Shown: positions 1-9,334, counted from the stretch's first letter. The stretch: 64,000 bases of DNA from Phycisphaerae bacterium (GCA_023150615.1 JAKLKO010000001.1:186001-250000), one strand, 5' to 3'. Made by a program: numbers and translations. The notes: generated by a model not told the origin, from the sequence alone.

Positions 1-582
1 TGGCGCGTCGGCATGAACGGCCGGTTCGCGGAAGCGCGCGACCTCGCCGAGGCGGCGACGCGCTGCCACGACGCCGTTCGAGACACGACTCAGGAACGCG
101 GAGAGGTCCCGGCGTCGGAGACGTGGCAGATGCTGGCGCGGATGACGTACATGGCCGATCCGCGGGACTACCGCAAGGCCCATCAGGCGATCTGCCAGGC
201 CGAGGAGCGTGCCGTGCGCAGCGAGCGGCACGTCGGCCGCAAGCCGATTCCCGGAGAAGAAACGGTCGGCGGCGAACTCATTCCGACGAGCTACCCAGAC
301 CACTTCCGCTCGATGTGGGCACTGTCATCGCTGTTGCACCTCGCCGTCGGACACATGAACTTCCTTGAACAGCGGATCGCCGCTTCCCTTCCGCTCGAAG
401 CGCGGACGCCGGACAACGTCGGCCGGATGTTGTCCGAGCTGGCCCTGCGGCTCAAGCACGACTTCGCCGCGTTTCCGCCCGATCAGCGACCCGCAAACTA
501 CAACTACTACGATGTGTTGATTCAGCGGTACAATTCCCCATCGGGTACGCGCCCGACCGTCGATCACCTCGTTCCGCCGTGA
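1..582 (+). CDS. Unknown protein, 5' end cut by window edge
   Basis: The reading frame is open from the first base and ends at 582. The first Met is at 13, but nothing resembling a ribosome binding site can be judged there, so the gene most likely begins outside the window. The visible 193 or so residues are soluble and helix-rich, with alternating Ala/Glu/Arg heptad-like stretches at the beginning and a Tyr/Asn-rich patch (NYNYYD) near the end. I recognise no family. The stop is followed 20 bases later by the start of a secreted hydrolase on the same strand, so the two could be cotranscribed. Confidence 0.55.
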   Translation, partial: WRVGMNGRFAEARDLAEAATRCHDAVRDTTQERGEVPASETWQMLARMTYMADPRDYRKAHQAICQAEERAVRSERHVGRKPIPGEETVGGELIPTSYPDHFRSMWALSSLLHLAVGHMNFLEQRIAASLPLEARTPDNVGRMLSELALRLKHDFAAFPPDQRPANYNYYDVLIQRYNSPSGTRPTVDHLVPP

Positions 583-602
583 CGACGACAAGGAGAGCCG
601 AC

Positions 603-1421
603 ATGACTCGTTGGATGCGCCAAACGCTGTGGGCCGCGCTGGCCGTCGCCGGACCGGCCGTCGCCGAACTTGCCCGGGCCGAGGACGCGCCGTCGACCGC
701 GCCGCAACGCATCGTGCTCACGACGAAGGACGGCGTCAACGTCGTCGGCGACTACTACGCGCCCCAGCCCTCGAAGAAAAAGGCGCCGTGCGCGATTTTG
801 ATTCACATGTATCCCGCGACGCGCACCAGTTGGCAGCCGCTCGTACCGAGCCTGCATGCGGCCGGGTTCGCCGTCTTCGCCTACGACATCCGCGGGACGG
901 GCGAGAGCATCGGCCCGAAGGAGAAGGAGCGCTATCTGAAGCGCTGGTACTCCGACCGCGACGGGGAGCACTTCTCGAACGCGTATCAGGACACGGTTGC
1001 CGCGGCCGACTGGCTCACGGCGCGCGCGGAATGCGACGCGACGCGGACAATCCTGATCGGCGCGAGCGTCGGGTGCAGCATCTCGATCGACGTCGCCGCG
1101 CGCGACGGCCGCGCCGTCGGCGTGATTTGCCTGTCGCCCGGAGTCAACTACATGGGTCTCGATTCGCGAAAGCACATCCGCAAGATGAAGGGCCGCCCGG
1201 TGCTGCTCGTCGCGCCGGAGGCCGAGCGATCCGATGCCGAGACACTGGCGAAGCTCTGCAAGTCGGCCCAGACCGACGTTCGCCCCGGCGGAAAGAACCT
1301 GCACGGCACGAACATGTTCTCCGCCGACTATGCGACGGACTTGATGGCCCGGATAACCGACTTCGCCCGCGACGCGGTGAAGGCCGCCGCCAAGCCCAAG
1401 AAGCCGAAGGCGAAGGAATAG
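603..1421 (+). CDS. Secreted alpha/beta hydrolase (dienelactone hydrolase/esterase type)
   Basis: This 272-residue protein has the alpha/beta-hydrolase core. The nucleophile elbow GASVG has Ser155 in a GxSxG context, YDIRGTGES (residues 94-102) is the usual post-strand loop, and His234 in NLHGT is a good candidate for the catalytic His. The acid is not certain; Asp211 is a possibility. The ATG at 603 is chosen because AGGAG (591-595) lies 7 bases upstream and it gives an Arg-rich start followed by a hydrophobic stretch ending in AVAELARAED, which reads as a signal peptide. An earlier in-frame GTG at 579 overlaps the preceding gene. The tail is Lys/Ala-rich. The substrate cannot be predicted, and a role in cleaving esters outside the cytoplasm is inferred. 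Confidence 0.8.
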   Translation: MTRWMRQTLWAALAVAGPAVAELARAEDAPSTAPQRIVLTTKDGVNVVGDYYAPQPSKKKAPCAILIHMYPATRTSWQPLVPSLHAAGFAVFAYDIRGTGESIGPKEKERYLKRWYSDRDGEHFSNAYQDTVAAADWLTARAECDATRTILIGASVGCSISIDVAARDGRAVGVICLSPGVNYMGLDSRKHIRKMKGRPVLLVAPEAERSDAETLAKLCKSAQTDVRPGGKNLHGTNMFSADYATDLMARITDFARDAVKAAAKPKKPKAKE

Positions 1422-1440
1422 AACGCCTGCGGCCCGCACC

Positions 1441-2514
1441 ATGCTCCGACTCGGCACACTGACGATTCCGACCCCGTTCGTACAGGCCGCGCTGTCCGGT
1501 TACAGCGATGCGCCCATGCGGCGACTGGCACGGCGATACGCTTGTCCGTACGCCCTCAACGAGGTCGTTCTCGACCGGCTTGTAACGCAGGGCGGCAAGA
1601 CGACACGGCGGATCACCCGGCTGCACCAGGACGATCACCCGATCGGCGGTCAGTTGATGGGCAGCGAACCGGAACAGTTCGCCGTCGCCGCCGCAGCGTT
1701 GGTCGATGCCGGATACGACGTGATCGACATCAACTTCGGCTGCCCGGTCAAGAAGGTCCTCGGCCGCTGCCGCGGGGGCTTCCTGCTCAGCACGCCGACG
1801 ATGGCGATCGAAATCCTGCGGCGGGTCTATGAAGCCGTCGGATCGCGCGTGCCCGTCACGCTGAAGATGCGGCGCGGAATGGACGACTCGCCCGAGAGTG
1901 AAATCAGCTTCTTTCGGATCCTCGACGCGGCCTTCGAGATCGGCCTGTCGGCCGTCACGGTGCACGGCCGGACCGTCAAGCAGCGCTACGTCGGTCCGAG
2001 CCGCTGGGAGTTCCTGTCCAAGGTCAAGCGGCACGTCGGCGATCGGAAGATCCTCGGCAGCGGCGACGTGTTCTCGGCCATGGACTGCGTCCGCATGCTT
2101 GAGCAGACCGGCGTCGACGGCGTCTCGGTCGCGCGCGGCGCGATCGGCAATCCGTGGATCTTCCGCGAGGCGGCCGCGATCCTCGCCGGCGACGATTGGC
2201 CCGCGCCGCCGGCCATCGACGAGCAGCGTCGGGCGATCGAGCAGCACTACCTGATGACGTGCGACGCGTACGGCCCATTGAAGGCCGCGCCGCTCATGCG
2301 CAAGTTCATGGTCCGTTACAGCGAGCTCCACCCGTGCTACCCCGACGTCAAGATGGCGTTCCTTCGCGTGCGCGATGACGCCGAATGGCATACGGCGATC
2401 GGGCGATGGTACGACCCGGCCGGCGACTGGCCGGTCGTCACGCGGCGCTTGCGACCGGAAGCGCTCGTTGCAGCCGGGGCGAGCTGGGACTGCTCCGGCG
2501 TGACGTCCGGGTAG
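1441..2514 (+). CDS. dus: tRNA-dihydrouridine synthase
   Basis: A flavoenzyme that reduces specific uridines in the tRNA D-loop to dihydrouridine, using FMN and NADPH. The 357-residue protein has the Dus TIM barrel. FVQAALSGYSD (13-23) is the N-terminal FMN-binding segment. DINFGCPVKKV (96-106) carries the conserved catalytic Cys101. TVHGRT (about 177) and GSGDV (about 202) are the barrel motifs that bind the phosphate. The C-terminal helical domain is present and the length is typical. It lies 19 bases after the hydrolase stop, so cotranscription is likely. It looks closest to the DusB/Dus group, but the subtype (which uridine it modifies) cannot be settled from these motifs. Confidence 0.93.
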   Translation: MLRLGTLTIPTPFVQAALSGYSDAPMRRLARRYACPYALNEVVLDRLVTQGGKTTRRITRLHQDDHPIGGQLMGSEPEQFAVAAAALVDAGYDVIDINFGCPVKKVLGRCRGGFLLSTPTMAIEILRRVYEAVGSRVPVTLKMRRGMDDSPESEISFFRILDAAFEIGLSAVTVHGRTVKQRYVGPSRWEFLSKVKRHVGDRKILGSGDVFSAMDCVRMLEQTGVDGVSVARGAIGNPWIFREAAAILAGDDWPAPPAIDEQRRAIEQHYLMTCDAYGPLKAAPLMRKFMVRYSELHPCYPDVKMAFLRVRDDAEWHTAIGRWYDPAGDWPVVTRRLRPEALVAAGASWDCSGVTSG

Positions 2515-2562
2515 CGTCTCCGTTCAATCGTCGGTCTCACTGACGGTCGGGTTGATCCGCCC

Positions 2563-3150
2563 ATGGATGCCCTGACGCGGTTCTTCCTCGAAAGCCCGTT
2601 TCAGCTCGGCGTCGCGTGCGCTATCGCCATCACGGCCGCCTTGCTTGCCCGCCCGCGACTCGAAGGACGGATGCGAACGCACGCGCCACCCGCCACGCTC
2701 GCCGTCGCGGCACTGCTGTTCGCATTGCAGTGGGCGGTGACGACGCCCCGCGAGCGGGTCCGCGAAGCGCTCGATCGCTTCATCGCCGCGATCGAGCGCC
2801 GCGACGAGGCGGGCCTCCGCGCTGCGATCGACCCGGACTACGACGGTGAATCCTTGACGGCCGAGTCGCTGGGCGACGCGATCGTTGCCGCGCTTGAACG
2901 CGTGGAGATCTTTGACACGCGCGTCCGCGGATGCGAGATCGACGTGCGAGACGATTCGGCCGCGGTGCGTCTGACCGCTATGGCTACCGTGAAACTCCAG
3001 GGGTTTCCACGCCGCCTGAGCGGCCAATGGCAGATCGAGTGGCGTCGCGCCGCCGACCGCTGGAGGATCATGCGAATCCTGCCCGTCGAGATCGGAGGGC
3101 AGCCGATGGAGTCGCTGCGAGACGTGCTCACCGCGGCTCGGCGCGGCTGA
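2563..3150 (+). CDS. Membrane protein with SnoaL/NTF2-like domain
   Basis: 195 residues. Two hydrophobic segments (about 14-30 and 43-60) separate short Arg-rich loops. After that comes a soluble domain of about 130 residues with the alternating helix/strand pattern of NTF2-like proteins, including RERVREALDRFIAAIERRD and a strand-rich end (WQIEWRRAADRW). NTF2-like folds often bind small ligands or serve as assembly domains, and no catalytic residues can be assigned. It starts 48 bases after dus on the same strand and could be in the same operon. No strong ribosome binding site is visible at the ATG. Confidence 0.65.
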   Translation: MDALTRFFLESPFQLGVACAIAITAALLARPRLEGRMRTHAPPATLAVAALLFALQWAVTTPRERVREALDRFIAAIERRDEAGLRAAIDPDYDGESLTAESLGDAIVAALERVEIFDTRVRGCEIDVRDDSAAVRLTAMATVKLQGFPRRLSGQWQIEWRRAADRWRIMRILPVEIGGQPMESLRDVLTAARRG

Positions 3151-3157
3151 TCTGGAA

Positions 3158-4324
3158 TCAACTAGAAATCGCGTCGCGGCGCGCGAAGCGCAGCGCCTGC
3201 CGCGCCCAGTCCAGCCCCGCATGAGTCGTCGTTCCGAAATCGAAAAACCCGATCGCCTCGCAACCGGTTTCGACCGCGCGATGCACAGACCGAACGAGAT
3301 CAGAAGCCTGATGGAACTGCGGCGGGCCGCAGCGAAACCGACGCTGCACGCGAGCCGGCTGCACGCCGTAGGGAGACTCGACCGGCGCGGCGCCGGCATC
3401 GATCGACTCGCCGTCCGGCGCCCGGAACGCATCGCACGCGTCTCGAAGCCCCCTCGGCGAAAACCCGCCAACCGCCCACTCCCCCGGATCGGCGACGACG
3501 AGTTCGGTCTGCACCGCCGAGCGCACTGACGCGACGATCGACGCGACCGCCTGCTCGCGAAACGCGGTGAAGTCGGCCAGCAGCGTATCCCGCGCAAACA
3601 ATTCGTCCGGCGACTCATCGCGCGCCGGCTCGCCGCCGAACACGCGCTCCAGTGCCTGCACGGTGCGCTCCCGCACGGTCGTCACATCAACGCCGGCCCG
3701 ACCGGCCGCCTGCACGCACGATTCGCAAAAGCAGAGCGACAGCAGGAACCGCTCGAGCGGACCGACGTGCATCCCGATCCACTCCGGCGATCCCGCCGCG
3801 TCGAATCCGAAGCCGAGGTTTTCCAGTTCGATGGCGGCCGGTGCGAACTGCTCCGCAAGATCGCCCGCCACCGCAGCGACGAACGCCGCCACGTCCGGAT
3901 TGCTCGGGCAAAGCCGCGCTGTCCGACACTCACCGACGGCATCCTTGCATACGGCGAATGCGTGTCGCTCGGCCGTCGCCCGGTTCAGGCAGCACGACAT
4001 CGCGAGCCGCAGCGCCAGTCCGCGCTTGGCGGCATGCTCGGCGACATCCGCGAGAACGTGCCGCGATTTCATCCACGACGCGGGCACAGGCCGGATCCGC
4101 GTGGCCGCGAATCGCTGCGCGTCCGCGCGATAGTGAATGCCGCCGTCGGTACGGAAACGGCGCGACTCTCCCGTGCCGCGCGGCCGGTACACGTCGATTG
4201 CGTCCGTTACGGCCGGGACGCATACGGAATCGACGCCGACCTCACCCACGAGGCGATCGAGCGAAAGCTCGACACCTTGGTCAGCCAGGTCCCACGCATG
4301 ACAGACAAAATGTGCCGTCCTCAT
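3158..4324 (-). CDS. Uncharacterised TIM-barrel-like protein with CFCxxC motif
   Basis: 388 residues and no signal peptide. The sequence alternates predicted strands and helices in a way that suggests a TIM barrel of the glycosidase-like kind (LALRLAMSCCLN, AIELENLGFGF, GCEAIGFFDFG), but none of the usual catalytic acid pairs can be pinned down. LCFCESC in the middle is a Cys cluster that could bind a metal. It also occurs, from memory, in uncharacterised glycoside-hydrolase-like proteins, so this is a family-level guess. It is convergent with the NTF2-like gene (7 bases between the two 3' ends), and its 5' side faces a 334-base gap shared with a divergent lipoprotein gene. Confidence 0.55.
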   Translation of the reverse strand: MRTAHFVCHAWDLADQGVELSLDRLVGEVGVDSVCVPAVTDAIDVYRPRGTGESRRFRTDGGIHYRADAQRFAATRIRPVPASWMKSRHVLADVAEHAAKRGLALRLAMSCCLNRATAERHAFAVCKDAVGECRTARLCPSNPDVAAFVAAVAGDLAEQFAPAAIELENLGFGFDAAGSPEWIGMHVGPLERFLLSLCFCESCVQAAGRAGVDVTTVRERTVQALERVFGGEPARDESPDELFARDTLLADFTAFREQAVASIVASVRSAVQTELVVADPGEWAVGGFSPRGLRDACDAFRAPDGESIDAGAAPVESPYGVQPARVQRRFRCGPPQFHQASDLVRSVHRAVETGCEAIGFFDFGTTTHAGLDWARQALRFARRDAISS

Positions 4325-4658
4325 GCCCGACTCCTCGCCCTACCGATGTCGCACGACGGCCATGGCCGCCGTTGAGGGCGTTATCCGCAACGCCGCGTTA
4401 CGCCGATAATACCCGGGAACGGAACAGAACTCCGTCCTCCGATATTCCGGGAGCGGGTTTTCAGTGGATTGGGCAGACGGAGTCGATGTCCGGCGAGTTC
4501 TCGCCTTGACCGTCCGCCGCCATTGCGGAATACTTCTCTTGGAACACCGGAGGGAACCGGTCGAAGCCGGACGGCTTCCACCGCAACGCCTGCCGGCGAC
4601 CTGCTGCCTCGCGTACTTCGACTCTCCCGCGAATCGCGCCTCGAATCGGGTGCTGCGC
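4325..4658. other. Divergent intergenic region, possible structured leader
   Basis: No gene is seen here. The region separates the minus-strand TIM-barrel-like gene from the plus-strand lipoprotein gene, so it should hold both promoters, but I could not find a convincing -35/-10 pair. A nested imperfect inverted repeat is visible: CCCGGGAA (4412-4419) pairs with TTCCGGG (4445-4451), and ACGGA pairs with TCCGT inside it. GGGTTTT follows. In the plus transcript this would fold as a leader hairpin followed by a short U run, so attenuation is possible but speculative. Confidence 0.3.
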
Positions 4659-5765
4659 ATGAAATCGGTACGACCCTCCTCGCACATCCGGACGGCCCTC
4701 GTCGTCCTGCTCACGCTGGCAGCGGGCTGTGACCTGTTTCCTTTCCCATTCCCGCCGCTGAATTCCCGGCCCGCCGGGCGGGACTTCGGCTCGGCCGCGC
4801 CGCTTGAGCTGGACGATGAAGGCCGGGCACAGTTCACGCGCGAGGCCGGTCCGGGCGTCATCGACGTGTTCGATTTGGGCCCGATGAGCCCCGGCGACCG
4901 CATCCGCGTCGCGGCCGATCCGGCGTTCGGGAGCTTCATCGACCCGCGGGCCGCGCTCTTTGACGCCGCCGAGGACCTCTTCGCCGTCAATGACGACGTA
5001 AACCTCCAGGGCGGCCAGACCAACTCGCTGATCGACGAAGTCGTGCACCTCGCCACGGCGCGGATGTACCTCGCGATCACCGCCTCGTTCTTCTCATCGC
5101 AGTCCGGCATGTATATCGCTGACGTGCAGGTCTTCCGCAACGGCACGCCGCCGCTCCCCGCGCCGCAGAAGATCCTGCTCAACTTCGCCGGCGGCAACGA
5201 CGTCGATATCCGCAACGTCGGGGTCTTCGACATCGTGCCGTTTGACGCCGCGCGGATCGACCCCGCCTACGCGGGCATGACGGACCAGATCAAGGCCGGC
5301 ATCATTGCCCGCGTACGGGCCGCCTACACGCGATTCAACGTTGAGGTCCTGACGAGCGATGATGGTTTTCCGGCCGAAGGCAACGACTACAGCACGATCT
5401 ACTTCGGCCGTGCCAGCCGCGTCACGTTCGGCATCTCGGAGCAGGTCGACACGTGGAACGATGACTGCTGCGACGATGGCATCGTCTTCACCGACAACTA
5501 CGATGACCCGTTCGCGGTCAAGCCGACGGTCGAGCAGATCGCCGTAGCCATCGGAAATGTCGCCGCGCACGAGGGCGGCCACCTGCTCGGCCTGTCGCAC
5601 GTGGCGGACATCACCGACCTGATGGACACGACCGGATCGGCGAGCACGCTCCTCGTTCCGCTCGATTTCCGCCGATCGGTGCTCGACCGAACCGTCTTTC
5701 CGTTCGGGAGGCAGGATGGGCCCAAGACGCTCTATGCCACCGTCGGCGCGGCCCCGACGCCGTAA
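4659..5765 (+). CDS. Lipoprotein with metzincin-type zinc protease motif
   Basis: The frame is open from 4464, but the ATG at 4659 gives a clean lipoprotein signal: Lys/Arg near the start, a hydrophobic run, then LTLAAGC with the lipid-bearing Cys24. The mature part (about 345 residues) begins with a beta-rich domain, followed by a region ending in HEGGHLLGLSH (304-314). That matches the metzincin zinc-binding consensus HExxHxxGxxH, with a Met (LMDTT, about 322) at the Met-turn position. Known members with this motif are matrixin-like or astacin-like endopeptidases. An active, membrane-tethered protease is therefore likely, with an unknown substrate. The last 34 bases overlap the convergent HAD gene. 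Confidence 0.75.
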   Translation: MKSVRPSSHIRTALVVLLTLAAGCDLFPFPFPPLNSRPAGRDFGSAAPLELDDEGRAQFTREAGPGVIDVFDLGPMSPGDRIRVAADPAFGSFIDPRAALFDAAEDLFAVNDDVNLQGGQTNSLIDEVVHLATARMYLAITASFFSSQSGMYIADVQVFRNGTPPLPAPQKILLNFAGGNDVDIRNVGVFDIVPFDAARIDPAYAGMTDQIKAGIIARVRAAYTRFNVEVLTSDDGFPAEGNDYSTIYFGRASRVTFGISEQVDTWNDDCCDDGIVFTDNYDDPFAVKPTVEQIAVAIGNVAAHEGGHLLGLSHVADITDLMDTTGSASTLLVPLDFRRSVLDRTVFPFGRQDGPKTLYATVGAAPTP

Positions 5766-6412
5766 CGGATCGCTCCCAACCAGTGGGCCAGATCGATCGA
5801 TGTGAACGACCGAAGGTGCGCATCCGCCGGCTCATCCGCCACGTCCGGGCCGAAGGCCACCGTGCGCATGGCGGCCCGACGGGCGGCCTCGAGCCCCGCC
5901 GCCGCGTCTTCAATCACGGCGCAGGCCTCGGGCGGCACGTTGAGCAAGGCCGCCGCGTACAGGAACAGGTTGGGCGCGGGCTTGCTCGCCGCGACGCTGG
6001 CGCCATCCGCGATCGCGTCGAACCAGGTCGCGATGCCGAGCCGATCGACGACCTGCCGCGCGTTTCGGCTGGCCGATGCAATCGCCAGCCGGAACCCGCT
6101 CCGGCGAAGCGATCGGACGACGTGCATCGCGCCCGGCATCACATCGCGCGGTGAGAGCGTCGCGATCATCGCGACGTAGAGCGCGTTCTTTCGCGCCAGC
6201 AGTGCACGAAACCGTTCCTCCGAAATCGTCCGACCATCGAGCAATCGCCGCAGGGACTCCTCGCGCGGGACGCCGCGGAGCCGCCGGTTCCGCTCGCGAT
6301 CGAAGGGAATGTCCTCCTCGATCGCGATCCGCTTCCACGCGCGGTAGTGAAGCTCGGCCGTATCGGTCAGCACGCCGTCGAGGTCGAAGATGATGGCCGA
6401 GAGTTCCGACAT
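5732..6412 (-). CDS. HAD hydrolase, beta-phosphoglucomutase-like
   Basis: 226 residues of the HAD superfamily with the beta-phosphoglucomutase type of cap. Motif I is FDLDGVLTDT (nucleophile Asp10, acid/base Asp12). The helical cap starts with ELHYRAWKRIA and includes LRGVPREESL. Motif II is ASASRN, motif III is the Lys of ASKPAP, and motif IV is VIEDAAAG. The LRG-x-RxxSL-like segment favours beta-phosphoglucomutase (interconversion of beta-glucose 1- and 6-phosphate in maltose/trehalose use) over a plain phosphatase. Its 3' end overlaps the convergent lipoprotein gene by 34 bases. It lies 102 bases after murD on the same strand. Confidence 0.82.
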   Translation of the reverse strand: MSELSAIIFDLDGVLTDTAELHYRAWKRIAIEEDIPFDRERNRRLRGVPREESLRRLLDGRTISEERFRALLARKNALYVAMIATLSPRDVMPGAMHVVRSLRRSGFRLAIASASRNARQVVDRLGIATWFDAIADGASVAASKPAPNLFLYAAALLNVPPEACAVIEDAAAGLEAARRAAMRTVAFGPDVADEPADAHLRSFTSIDLAHWLGAIRYGVGAAPTVA

Positions 6413-6514
6413 CCCACCGGGTATATCGGCCGGGTCGAATGACGGCGTGCGACCTTTCCCTCGTTGCCGCGCGGGTTCGATGGCCCGGCGCCGGCGTTGC
6501 GCACTTGCGATGTA

Positions 6515-7876
6515 CTACGTCCAACTGTTGACGATGCGCCGGAACAGGTCCCCCCGCTCCTCGTAATTGCGAAACTGGTCGTAACTTGCGCACCCGGGCG
6601 AGAGCACGACGACGTCGCCCTCGCGCGCCCACTGCCGAGCGATCGCAAGCGCCGCCGGCAGGTCCGCCGCGGTTGCGAGCGGCGGCACGCGCGAGCCCGC
6701 GACCTGGCTAATCTCGTTCTGGATCTTGTTCGCCGTGGCACCGAACGAAACGACGCCCCGCGCCCGATCGGCCGCTGCACGCGCCAGCGCATCAAATGGA
6801 ATCCCCTTGTCGTAGCCCCCGGCCAGCAGCACGGTCGGATCGTCGAACGCCTCCAGCGCGGTGCACGTCGCCTCGGGCGTCGTGGATTTGGAATCGTTGT
6901 AATACCGCACGCCCCGAAACTCGCGCACGAATTCCAGCCGATGCGGCAGACCTGGAAACTCGGCCAGCGCCGCCAGCGCGACATCGTCCGGCACGCCCAA
7001 CTCGGTCGCGACCACCCACGCCGCAGAGGCGTTGTCGCGATTGTGCCGACCCGGAACGCGCAGCACGCCGCGCAGGCGCTCGTGCACGGCCGCATCACCG
7101 AAATACACGCGCCGCGCCCGGGCGTTCATCTGATCCAGACGCGAGAGCAGCTCCCGTTCACCACGATGGATGACCAAAACGTCGTCGGCCGACTGGAACC
7201 GCGCGACGTTCAGCTTCGCCGCGGCGTACGCATCCATCGTCCCGTGCCGATCCAGGTGGTTCGGCCGCAGGTTCGTGATGACCGCAATCTCCGGACTGCG
7301 CCGCAGCCCGGCCGCGTCCTCCAACTGAAAGCTCGACAGCTCCAACACGGCCCAGTCACCCGGCCGCATGGCGGGCAACTCGTCCAGCAGGCTGCGCCCA
7401 ATGTTCCCGCCGATCCAGATTCCGCGGCCTTCGAGGCTTGTCGGACGGCGTGCCGCGCACGTCAGCGCGGCGCCGAGCATCGCCGTTGTCGTGCTCTTGC
7501 CGACCGAGCCGGTCACGCCGATCAGCCGGCACGCGCAGCGCTCCAGGAAGAGGTTCATCTCGCTCGTGCAGGGGATCCCGCGGCGTACGGCCTCCTTCAC
7601 GAAATCGGACTGCGCGCGGTCGACCGCCGGACTGATGACCAGCAGGTCGCACGCGGCGAGCATCGCCGCGTCGTGGCCGCCGAGTTGCAGATTGACTTCC
7701 AGTCCGTCGAGCTGCCGCACGGAATCTCGCAGCGCTTCGGCGTCCGCCACGTCGGTGACGCAGACCCGCGCCCCCTGCCCCACGAGCCAACGCGTAACGC
7801 CGACGCCGCCGCCGAATCGCCCCAGTCCCATGACCACGATGCGCCTGCCGGCGACCGGTGTCTGCTCGCGGACCAT
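6515..7876 (-). CDS. murD: UDP-N-acetylmuramoylalanine--D-glutamate ligase
   Basis: Cytoplasmic peptidoglycan precursor synthesis: ATP-dependent addition of D-glutamate to UDP-MurNAc-L-alanine. The 453-residue protein shows the Mur ligase layout. The N-terminal Rossmann-like domain has VVMGLGRFG (14-22). The central ATPase domain has GVTGSVGKSTT (120-130), ELSSFQLE (179-186) and the NxxxNHLDRHGTMDAY segment (202-217). The C-terminal domain has YYNDSKSTTPEAT. The ATG at 7876 is taken as start because it leaves one base after the purD stop and aligns with the usual MurD beginning; an in-frame GTG at 7894 would overlap purD. No other mur genes are in the window. Confidence 0.93.
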   Translation of the reverse strand: MVREQTPVAGRRIVVMGLGRFGGGVGVTRWLVGQGARVCVTDVADAEALRDSVRQLDGLEVNLQLGGHDAAMLAACDLLVISPAVDRAQSDFVKEAVRRGIPCTSEMNLFLERCACRLIGVTGSVGKSTTTAMLGAALTCAARRPTSLEGRGIWIGGNIGRSLLDELPAMRPGDWAVLELSSFQLEDAAGLRRSPEIAVITNLRPNHLDRHGTMDAYAAAKLNVARFQSADDVLVIHRGERELLSRLDQMNARARRVYFGDAAVHERLRGVLRVPGRHNRDNASAAWVVATELGVPDDVALAALAEFPGLPHRLEFVREFRGVRYYNDSKSTTPEATCTALEAFDDPTVLLAGGYDKGIPFDALARAAADRARGVVSFGATANKIQNEISQVAGSRVPPLATAADLPAALAIARQWAREGDVVVLSPGCASYDQFRNYEERGDLFRRIVNSWT

Positions 7877-7877
7877 G

Positions 7878-9266
7878 CTAATTCGCTCGCACACTCGCCG
7901 TGGAACCGGCCGCGCCCGAACGATCGACCGCGGCCGCGCCGATGTCGGTCCGGAACTGCATGCCGCTAAACGAGATCCGCCCGACGGCCTCGTACGCCCG
8001 CGATCGCGCTTGTTCGAGCGTTTCGCCGAGCGCCACGACGTTCAGCACGCGGCCGCGCGCCGCGACAATCGAATCCCCGTCGCGCCGCGTCCCGGCGTGA
8101 AAGACGTGCACGTCGGGCACCGCGCTCGCGGCATCGAGGCCTTCGATCCGCGCACCGCCGGTTGAGGCGTCCGGGTATCCCGGCGCGGCCAGTACGACGC
8201 AGACGGCGTGCCGCGCGTCCCATTCGAGCGTCAGATGATCGAGCCGGCCGCGCACGACCGCCTCCATTACGCTGACGAGGTCGCTATTCAGCCGCACCAT
8301 CAACACCTGCGTCTCCGGGTCGCCGAAGCGGCAGTTGAACTCCAGCACTTTCGGTCCGCCCGCCGTCAGCATCAGGCCGGCATACAGCACGCCACGATAC
8401 TCGACGTTTTCACGGCGCAACCCATCGAGCACGGGCACGAACACCTCGCGGTCGATCAGCGACAGCGTGCCGGCGTCGATCGCCGGGGCGGGACTGTATG
8501 CGCCCATGCCGCCCGTGTTGGGCCCCTGATCGCCGTCGCGCAACCGCTTGTAGTCCTGCGCCGTGTCCAGTTGGTAGATCGACGTGCCGTCGACCATCGC
8601 CATGAGCGACACCTCGCGGCCGATCAGACGCTCCTCGATGACGACGGTTTCGCCCGCGTCGCCCAGCACCCGCTCGACCATCAGCCGCTCAAGCACCTTC
8701 AGCGCCTCGGCCGGCTCATCGCAGACAAAGACGCCCTTGCCCTTCGCGAGGCCGGACGCCTTGACGACGATGCCACCCTCACGCGTCGCGACGTACTCCC
8801 GCGCGAGGTCGTACGCCCGCACGACGTGCCGCGCCACGTCCTGCTCGCCCGGGCGCGACGCAGCGCGCAGCAGCATTCGTTCGCGATCACTCGGCGAAAA
8901 GACCCGCGCGTCGGCCGTCGGCACGCCGCACGTCCGCATCAACTGCTTGGCGAACGCCTTCTCCCCTTCGAGTCGCGCCGCGGCCGACCGGGGCCCGAAC
9001 ACCGTCAGTCCGGCCGCCTCGAATTGATCGACGATCCCCGCGCAGAGCGGGTCTTCCGGTCCGACGACGGTCAGGTCGATGCGTTCGCGCCGGGCGAACT
9101 GGAGCAGGCCGTCGAGATCGTCCTGCTCGATCGGCACGTTGGTTCCGATCGCGGCCGTTCCCGGATTCCCCGGCGCGCAGTAGAGCGTCGGTCGGCACGC
9201 CGACTGCGACAGTTTCCATGCCAGCGCATGTTCGCGTCCCCCGCCGCCGACGACGAGCACCTTCAT
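7878..9266 (-). CDS. purD: Phosphoribosylamine--glycine ligase
   Basis: Second step of de novo purine synthesis: joins phosphoribosylamine and glycine using ATP. The 462-residue ATP-grasp enzyme has GGGGREHALAWKL at residues 7-19. The conserved VVGPEDPL loop, GEKAFAK, IVVKASGLAKGKGV, DYKRLRDGDQGPNTGGMG and LEFNCRFGDPETQ follow in the expected order. It is about 30 residues longer than the common form because of an insertion between the RVFSP segment and the ATP-binding Lys strand (around residues 130-165). It sits 68 bases after nnrD and one base before murD. Confidence 0.95.
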   Translation of the reverse strand: MKVLVVGGGGREHALAWKLSQSACRPTLYCAPGNPGTAAIGTNVPIEQDDLDGLLQFARRERIDLTVVGPEDPLCAGIVDQFEAAGLTVFGPRSAAARLEGEKAFAKQLMRTCGVPTADARVFSPSDRERMLLRAASRPGEQDVARHVVRAYDLAREYVATREGGIVVKASGLAKGKGVFVCDEPAEALKVLERLMVERVLGDAGETVVIEERLIGREVSLMAMVDGTSIYQLDTAQDYKRLRDGDQGPNTGGMGAYSPAPAIDAGTLSLIDREVFVPVLDGLRRENVEYRGVLYAGLMLTAGGPKVLEFNCRFGDPETQVLMVRLNSDLVSVMEAVVRGRLDHLTLEWDARHAVCVVLAAPGYPDASTGGARIEGLDAASAVPDVHVFHAGTRRDGDSIVAARGRVLNVVALGETLEQARSRAYEAVGRISFSGMQFRTDIGAAAVDRSGAAGSTASVRAN

Positions 9267-9334
9267 GACTCAGCGTTGTAGCCGACGAACGCGGCTTTGC
9301 AAATCGGGTGCGGCTGCAGACGCCCGAATTTCCA

